A model generated the notes under the pieces. That model was not told the origin of the DNA, did no database searches, and was given only the letters and a program-made list of their open reading frames with translations. From Diplolepis rosae (Eukaryota; Arthropoda; Insecta; Hymenoptera; Diplolepididae), in assembly GCA_030998225.1 (NCBI GenBank), contig JAPYXD010000308.1, forward strand, positions 6,520,001 to 6,584,000: a stretch of DNA of 64,000 nt, written 5' to 3'. The position numbers and the translations under genes are program-made. Positions 58,745 through 64,000 of the stretch are shown here, one piece after another. Positions within the stretch are counted from its first letter, which is position 1. The number at the start of each line of letters is the position of its first letter.

Positions 58745-60299
58745 ACACTTCATTAAAAAAAAAAAAAAAAAAGAGAAAACCATTAAAGATACAAGTCTCT
58801 TCTGAAACCACCGATGAATAAATAAGAAAAACAGTCAATAATTACCATAGAAAAAATTAGTTAAAAATTATTTTAACGCGTCCCTCATCATTTATTATTT
58901 AGAGCCGAGTCTATCTTTAATGACCATGTACAGTGAGTCAACGGCGTTTGTATATTGAAAGACTGTTACGATGAGAGCTTATTGTAAAATATCTGACGAA
59001 AACATAAACACAAACGAGTATCAATGTGTAAAAGGTTTAGATCGAAAGCCAATCACGAATTTAATCTTTTTAATAATGGAAAGTGACAGGATACGTTACA
59101 GAAGTAAATAAATAAAACAATATCCATAGATATCACTATTTATTAATAATTGTTACAAACGTAGAAATGCGATGTCGCATGTAACACGAACTGTGTAACA
59201 CTGTCTCTTTCCCCTTGTTAGAAAAAGGTTGTTTAGGAAAACGGGAAAGTGTCACGACCGGTCCTAGGAATGCATTTTGGTAGGGATGCTGCTTGGTAAG
59301 TTATCGTTGCTATGCAGCTAACCCATACAAATAAAATACATATAATTTGTAGATGCATCACAATTTAGATTAAACTTAGTCTCTAAGTTCGCAGTCTGGC
59401 AGTTTTTTAATAACTGCTACGTCATCATTCCGCTTTATAAAAATGTGATCAGGATTTATGTCTCCGTTTAAGTGTTATTTTTGAATAACTATAAAGAGTT
59501 TTAAGGACATGTGTTTCAATAGCTCAACCATCGTTTTAAGTGTAATTCTAATGAAGAAAATACCAAATGTAACAAAAAATGTGATTGCCTTATGTGAATT
59601 AAAAACTACAAACTTCACCAGAAAATAGTGTTTCCTTTTTGAGTCCCATTAACTAAAATTAATTTATGTAATAAAGTTATAAAATATCAATAATTTATGT
59701 AACAAAATCATAAACTATGCAAATAATAATAAATTTACTAACTAAGAAATTAAGGAATTTTTCTTGAAAACAATTCGTATATTGACCATTGACGTATGTA
59801 ACCAAATTATTTAAGAAATAATGTGAATCGACTGGAAAGAAACTACAGAGAGGGCAAATCAAAAGTATTGTAAAAGAAAGCAGAGAAGTAAACAAGGAAG
59901 TCAGTATTCAGAATCGACAGTCAACAAATCAATATCTCCATTCTCACCCCAATTGGAGATACACAGTAAGAAATGCACCCGAGATGTCATCGCACCTTAA
60001 TTTTATGAGGGTCATTTAGAAGCAACAAGTAGACTTCAGGAATGCGGGAAGTATTGATCCAAAATAGACGACAGATTGTCTAAAATTTTGACGCACACCG
60101 TAAAGGACAAAAAACTAGACGCAGACTCCAAAAGGTGGTATCTATTATTTAATCGTGTCACATACACGGATTGACAGCACGTCTACCTAGAGAAGAAGCA
60201 ACTAAACTGACAAGGAATGAAATTAATCAAATTGGGAAATATCAAAGGGGGCCAAGTTCCAGAAAAACAAAGTCATAAAATAGGGTGAAATGATAAACC

Positions 60300-60530
60300 C
60301 CCAGGATATTTAAGCAGCCCAATTCCAAGAAGAGACAGGCAGTACTTCAGTTCCAGTTTGACTTCTGACCCGGAAGGTCCAACACCGTGCGACTAGTTCC
60401 GGCCACTTAGAAGTTCAGTTCTGACAATTTATATTAAGTTCATTCGTCCACATCGAGTACCCAAGTTCACCATTATAACCCAGGTTAGTTACAATTTTTG
60501 TTTAGGGATTTTTACCTTGTCTTAATAAAG
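60300..60530 (+). promoter_or_regulatory. Possible promoter/poly(A) segment of a solo LTR
   Basis: GGATATTTAAGCAG at about 60307, followed by repeated CAGTTC words (60348-60425) and a TTAATAAAG at 60523, resembles the U3-R-U5 order of an insect retroelement LTR. No primer binding site, second LTR or target duplication could be found, so this remains weak. Confidence 0.22.
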
Positions 60531-61213
60531 AATATTCACTGATATTTCTCCCCTTTTTATTATTGGTTATCCTCATCCCTATTTCAGTCTAGAAATCATT
60601 CAGATTTCTTTACTGTTCAAAAACGAGGAAGTTTCTAATATAAATTAAATAGGTATGTGTCTGGGACGTTACAGATAGAATGTGTGACATAATATTAGAA
60701 TTTCTCTACAATTCGATAAATACAAATTTTGATATTCTTATATATCATTTAACAGATTTATCTACACATGTAGAAAATTGGATATCTTATTTGCATTTTC
60801 TGATGATAGTGTCATTTACTATTTTTCAAAAGTTTTTTGGTACTAATTTAGCGAGTAAAGGAAAAAATCCTATCTTGTACAATATGTATGACGTAATGAT
60901 CGCTATAAAAGTATATCCTATATAAGTTAGGACGTCAGTCCCATTTTCTATCCAAGTGTTGGTTCTTGGACGATACTTTATTTGTTGTAATAACGTCTAC
61001 ATTGTATCTAGGCTTTGTTGTAATGCATTTAAACTTTTTGGATGAACAGACTCTTGTATAATAGGTAGCTGTGAACTCAATAACTCGAATTCTGATTGAT
61101 CGATGGTATATGATATATTTTTCTTAAATTTGTATTAAGCAATCGGGTGGATAGGGATTGGGATCAGATGTAGTGTTTGTAGGTCTTCATGTTCTAGGAA
61201 GAGTAGTCTGAAC

Positions 61214-61910
61214 ACGAGGTCTGTCCGGAAAATATCGGGCCTACCTTTATATCCCCGCGCCATAGTGTTCGAGCGACCTCTGCGGGGCAAAACACGAATA
61301 AAAGAGTGGTATAATCGTTTCAAAGGAGGTCGCATAGTGATTCTCGTTCTGGCCGACCTTCGACAACAATAACATTGGATAATATTGAGCGGGTGCGACT
61401 TGAAATTGAAGGTGATCGTCGATTAACTGTTCGTGAACTAGGAAATGATCTCGGAATACCGAAAACTACCGTTTGGGAAATTTTGAACAAGATTTTAGGA
61501 ATGACTCGTGTGTGTGCGATGACTGGCTTCTTCACCACGATAACGTGCCAGCGCATTTATCGAATCTTGTGCAGCAGTTTCTGAGTAAACGCAGTATCGC
61601 ATTGCTTCGACAACCTCCGTACAGTCTCGACATAGTCCCCTGTGACTTTTGGCTGTTCCCAAAAGTCAAAAAACCACTCAAGGGACAGCGATTCGATGAC
61701 AAAACGACGGTTGAAAATAATGCGACGAGCGTCCTCAAGGCCATCCCTAAAAGTGAATTCCAGGACTGTTTCGAGAAGTGGAAACATCGCTGGAACCATG
61801 TTATTCAATCAAGTGGGGATTACTTTGAAGGATGCCACCCACCCGATGATGAAGAATAACGCCAGCGCGGAGATATGAAGGTAGGCCCGATACTTTCCGG
61901 ACAGACCTCG
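61214..61910 (+). mobile_element. Internally deleted mariner-family element (697 bp)
   Basis: Terminal inverted repeats of about 32 bases: CGAGGTCTGTCCGGAAAATA on the left and the complement of TACTTTCCGGACAGACCTCG on the right. No clear TA duplication flanks it. It carries the start and end of a mariner transposase but lacks the middle. It interrupts the envelope-like gene of the retroelement on the opposite strand. Confidence 0.88.
61375..61859 (+). pseudogene. Mariner transposase remnant (HTH plus C-terminal catalytic part)
   Basis: The first frame (61375-61500) reads LTVRELGNDLGIPKTTVWEI, the second helix-turn-helix. A shift near 61500 and an internal deletion lead to WLLHHDNVPAHLSNL, carrying the second catalytic Asp, and then PPYSLDIVPCDFWLFPKVK, carrying the third (D34D type). 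The segment with the first catalytic Asp is deleted. The end matches the family C-terminus (GDYFEG). Confidence 0.85.
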
Positions 61911-62494
61911 TTTATAGACAAGCCTTTTCTTGATTATTCCAATTGAAATTTCTGAGATGTCAATAATGTGTTGGTAGTTTTTTGGGCAAAATTTGACTGG
62001 ATATTTGGTAATTAGATCCTCCTTGATCTTTCTCAGCTCAGAAATTAAGGTCTTTCCGTCATTGATGGCATTGATTAACAAGTTTAGGTCTTCGCTAAGT
62101 TCTTCGACAGCCATAGCGCGCAGCGCAATGATATTTCCCACCACGATATTTTTCTGGGTGGTATTTGTCGTGTTGATAATGTCATTAAGTTGCTTAATGT
62201 GGCTCTCTGAGTGATCATTGAGGAGCTGCAGATCATGGGAAGATGAACTGATCCAGGTTTTCATAATCCTAGTTTGGTTTCCTAGTGGTCCAGCCATAAC
62301 ACAATTGTCTGAGCACAGCTTGTCGAATTCCTTATTGATCAGCTTCATATCATCTTCGTTAACACACAGTACAACTGTGGTTTTTAGGTTCTCGGCATAA
62401 AATGTTGTGTCTTGGATAGACCTGATGATAATGTCTCCTTGGGTGGTTGCAAGTAATGTCAATAGCCACAAGACTGACATGGTGAACATGAAAT

Positions 62495-62962
62495 TCAGTA
62501 GTTGTAAATCTTGAGTCGATCGGCATGAACTACAGACCTTTCATCATCAAATATAATTTTATAATTGAGGGGTCCGATGCAATAATAGCAGAGGCGGGCG
62601 GCCTAGTCGAAACGGGAGGGAATGCGCAGTGCTAGGATTCGTTCACTTTGAATTTCAACGAATCCTAGCGCTGCGTATCCTCTCCCGATCCTACTAAGCC
62701 GCGCGCCTCTGCTTTTATTGCATCGGACCCCTCAATTGTTATTAGGAAGTACTTTCAATATAACGGCAGGGCCTTTCCAGTCTGAACTCAGTTTGTTCTA
62801 TTTGTTATTTTCTATCATTACTAGATCCCCTATGTCAAATATTGTTTGGGGTAGTACTATCTTCGCGTCTTGTATCCTGTTATATTTTTCTTTAGACTTC
62901 TCAATTCGTTCGCCGGCTTTTCTAATACATCTTTCATGCCGTTCTTGCCATAAATTCACCAA
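62495..62962 (-). pseudogene. Integrase C-terminal region of the errantivirus-type pol, split by a hairpin MITE
   Basis: On the minus strand, from about 62962 down to 62738, the sequence shows the integrase C-terminal domain: a basic helix (RCIRKAGERIEKSKEKYN), a GDLVMIEN strand and the W-K-GP motif typical of Ty3/gypsy integrases. The hairpin element 62563-62737 interrupts it. Beyond it the last residues end with the conserved HADRLKIYNY and a TGA at 62497-62495. An additional in-frame stop (TAG) lies near 62797. Upstream the gene is cut at about 62970 by a Tc1/mariner-like element; no further pol sequence is recognised to the window end. Confidence 0.75.
62563..62737. mobile_element. Hairpin MITE, 175 bp, inserted in pol
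   Basis: Arms of about 80 bases: AATTGAGGGGTCCGATGCAA at the left and the complement TTGCATCGGACCCCTCAATT at the right. The inner parts AACGGGAGGGAATGCGCAG and CGAATCCTAGCGCTGCG pair with a few mismatches around a loop of about 13 bases. It splits integrase coding sequence. Confidence 0.88.
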
Positions 62963-62970
62963 AGGTACCT

Positions 62971-63943
62971 ACCTACAACACAAGGTCATTCTAGTCATGC
63001 AAAGTATGAAAATAGTCGAAAAATCATTTTCATTTCTTACGATACCCATGACAATATATATCGATAGGGTATTGTTGACATCGGCAGAAAGTAAGCATTT
63101 TCTGTTGATATATCAGTTAGTCACGCATTACCTTCTAATGTGAGTACATCGGAACGCGAAAATGAACAATTTTCAAGAATATTTTGATATGATATGATAT
63201 GACTCGTATGCGGCTTGTTATCCGGATAGGCAACAAAAATGTGCTTTTTTCTGATAAAGCTAACTTCGCAAATACGGGAAATGTGAATAGGCATAATATG
63301 CATTATTGGGCAAATGAGAATCCTCCATGGATGAGAACTGTATCATTTCAACATCCGTAGTCCGTTAATTGTTGGTGCAATATTGTCAGCGATCAAGTCA
63401 TTGGTCCATATTTTTTTGAAGGTCGCTTGACTGGGCAAGTTTACGCAAACTTTCTGCAAAACGTACTGCCTCAATTAATGGTATGTTCGCATGAACATGT
63501 GGATTCAACACGATGGTGGACCACCCCATTATGCTCTGTGATTACAAGTGATGAATAAGATTCTTGACGAAAACTGGATAGGACGAGGCAGCCCTGTAGC
63601 TTGGCTAACTCGTTCGCCAGATCTAACATCACCAGATTACTTTTTGTGGGGCTTTGTCAAAGAACGCGTAATGGCGGTAGCACCTACCACGCCTGACGAC
63701 ATGAAAGAAAGAATACGCCGAGCATGTACCGAAATTACACCACAAATGTTGGCTCAAGTTATGCGGTCTTTTCATCAGCGAATTAACAAGTGCTTACAAG
63801 TCGAGGGTCATCACTTCGAGCACCTTCTGTAGGTAGACCCAAACCAAGGTTAGTGGATCCTTTGAAAGTGATTATTCCGATTTGTTTCGATTTTTCGACT
63901 ATTTTCATACTTTGCGAGAGTAGAATAACCTTGTGTTGTAGGT
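62971..63943 (+). mobile_element. Tc1/mariner (IS630)-type element, 0.97 kb, degraded
   Basis: Terminal inverted repeats of about 50 bases: ACCTACAACACAAGGTCATT at 62971 and, reversed, ACCTACAACACAAGGTTATT at 63943. The inner part CGCAAAGTATGAAAATAG is also shared. The transposase remnant is on the plus strand. It lies at the point where the errantivirus integrase sequence stops, so it probably inserted there. Confidence 0.88.
63215..63832 (+). pseudogene. Tc1/mariner-type transposase C-terminal half, frameshifted
   Basis: Blocks in order: FSDKANFANTGNVNRHNMHY (first catalytic Asp region, about 63250-63310), a WANENPPWMRTVSFQHP stretch, WIQHDGGPPHYAL (second catalytic Asp, about 63500-63538), and from 63548 SPDLTSPDYFLWGFVKERV with the third acidic region, ending GHHFEHLL. 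There is a stop near 63357 and a shift near 63480. The N-terminal DNA-binding half is absent. This kind of transposase, ending HFEHLL, is widespread in insects. Confidence 0.8.
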
Positions 63944-64000
63944 CGCTGAATTTGTCTTAAAATCGGTAATAATATCATCGAAAAAAAAAATACATGGCTC

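Larger units (their letters stand above)
54753..61136. other. AT-rich region upstream of the visible MTA exons; presumed intron
   Basis: No exon for the BAH, ELM2 or early SANT domain could be recognised on the minus strand. The stretch contains hairpins (55857-55950), a repeat piece (55428-55470) shared with 15748-15790, a T-run at 57905-57926, an A-run at 58755-58772, and a hammerhead-like motif at 58705-58740. A 0.2-kb segment at 60300-60530 has a TATA-like TATTTAAG and a downstream AATAAA. No frame resembles a known protein. Confidence 0.4.
61137..62489 (-). pseudogene. Envelope-like gene of an errantivirus-type element, split by a mariner
   Basis: The frame from ATG at 62487-62489 begins with a hydrophobic signal peptide (about residues 1-18, MSVLWLLTLLATTQG). 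It continues as an extracellular-type protein with cysteines, potential N-glycosylation sites and a helical stretch suggesting a coiled coil, as in the baculovirus F-like envelope proteins of insect errantiviruses. The coding match ends where the mariner at 61214-61910 begins; the last 40 or so residues of the open frame (62489-61809) come from mariner sequence. A further short piece with envelope-like character lies beyond the mariner at 61213-61137. No fusion peptide, furin site or membrane anchor is visible. It starts five bases after the pol stop. The gene cannot make a complete protein. Confidence 0.55.

Noticed and set aside
1..64000. CRISPR array, bacterial operon, phage or polydnavirus segment
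   Set aside because: No regularly spaced direct repeats, no operon-like gene packing and no viral structural genes; introns and eukaryotic elements dominate.

Overview
The window looks like a stretch of an insect nuclear genome: AT-rich, with long introns carrying GT/AG splice signals, no operons, and most of its length made of transposable elements at different stages of decay. The element mix (an R1-like LINE, Harbinger, irritans-type mariner, gypsy/errantivirus-like retroelements, many foldback MITEs) and the host protein sequence fit a hymenopteran. That placement is an impression, not a measurement.

The one host gene that can be followed with confidence is the 3' half of an MTA1-like gene (metastasis-associated protein, NuRD complex) on the minus strand. 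Five coding exons are visible: 54752-54333 (end of the SANT domain plus the GATA-type zinc finger), 49261-48661 (C2H2 finger plus the MTA R1 region), 36950-36804, 36292-36040 and the terminal exon 21417-21279. All splice phases agree. The 5' exons (BAH, ELM2, start of SANT) were not found between 54.8 and 64 kb. Introns of 5.1, 11.7, 0.5 and 14.6 kb hold most of the mobile elements. The alternate reading frame of the last exon is also open, and it would be entered exactly if the penultimate exon were skipped.

Layout from the left. 1-160: R1-like LINE scrap. 0.14-2.0 kb: DNA element with about 210-bp terminal inverted repeats. 2.1-2.9 kb: Harbinger transposase, abutting a 1.36-kb palindrome that copies the transposase 3' end. 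4.4-5.1 kb: tandem repeat of about 300 bp. 7-15 kb: foldback, dispersed repeats and a 591-bp retroposon with a perfect 13-bp target duplication. 16.4-19 kb: decayed gene of a recurrent insect family, split by a foldback. 21-21.4 kb: end of MTA. 23-26.8 kb: gypsy-type LTR element without protease or reverse transcriptase. 27.4 kb: MITE. 28.1-29.1 kb: SWIM-domain gene remnant cut by R1-like LINE copy A (29.1-30.8 kb). 31-33.9 kb: two foldbacks, one of 2 kb. 34.1-35.8 kb: minus-strand LINE. 37.1-37.7 kb: decayed element-derived gene. 40.4-41.6 kb: foldback carrying a mariner in its loop. 43.7-44.6 kb: inverted copy of the 8.8-kb repeat. 46.3-47.7 kb: LINE lacking its RT core. 49.5-50.6 kb: MITE and gag remnant. 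51.2-53.7 kb: R1-like copy B. 55-61 kb: mostly featureless AT-rich DNA. 61.1-63.9 kb: minus-strand errantivirus-like pol/env remnant, broken by a mariner, a hairpin MITE and a Tc1/mariner-like element.

Apart from MTA no expressed host gene is firmly supported. The main interest lies in the nested insertions, the number of long palindromes, shared defects in two LINE copies, the possible MTA splice variant, and two hammerhead-like motifs.
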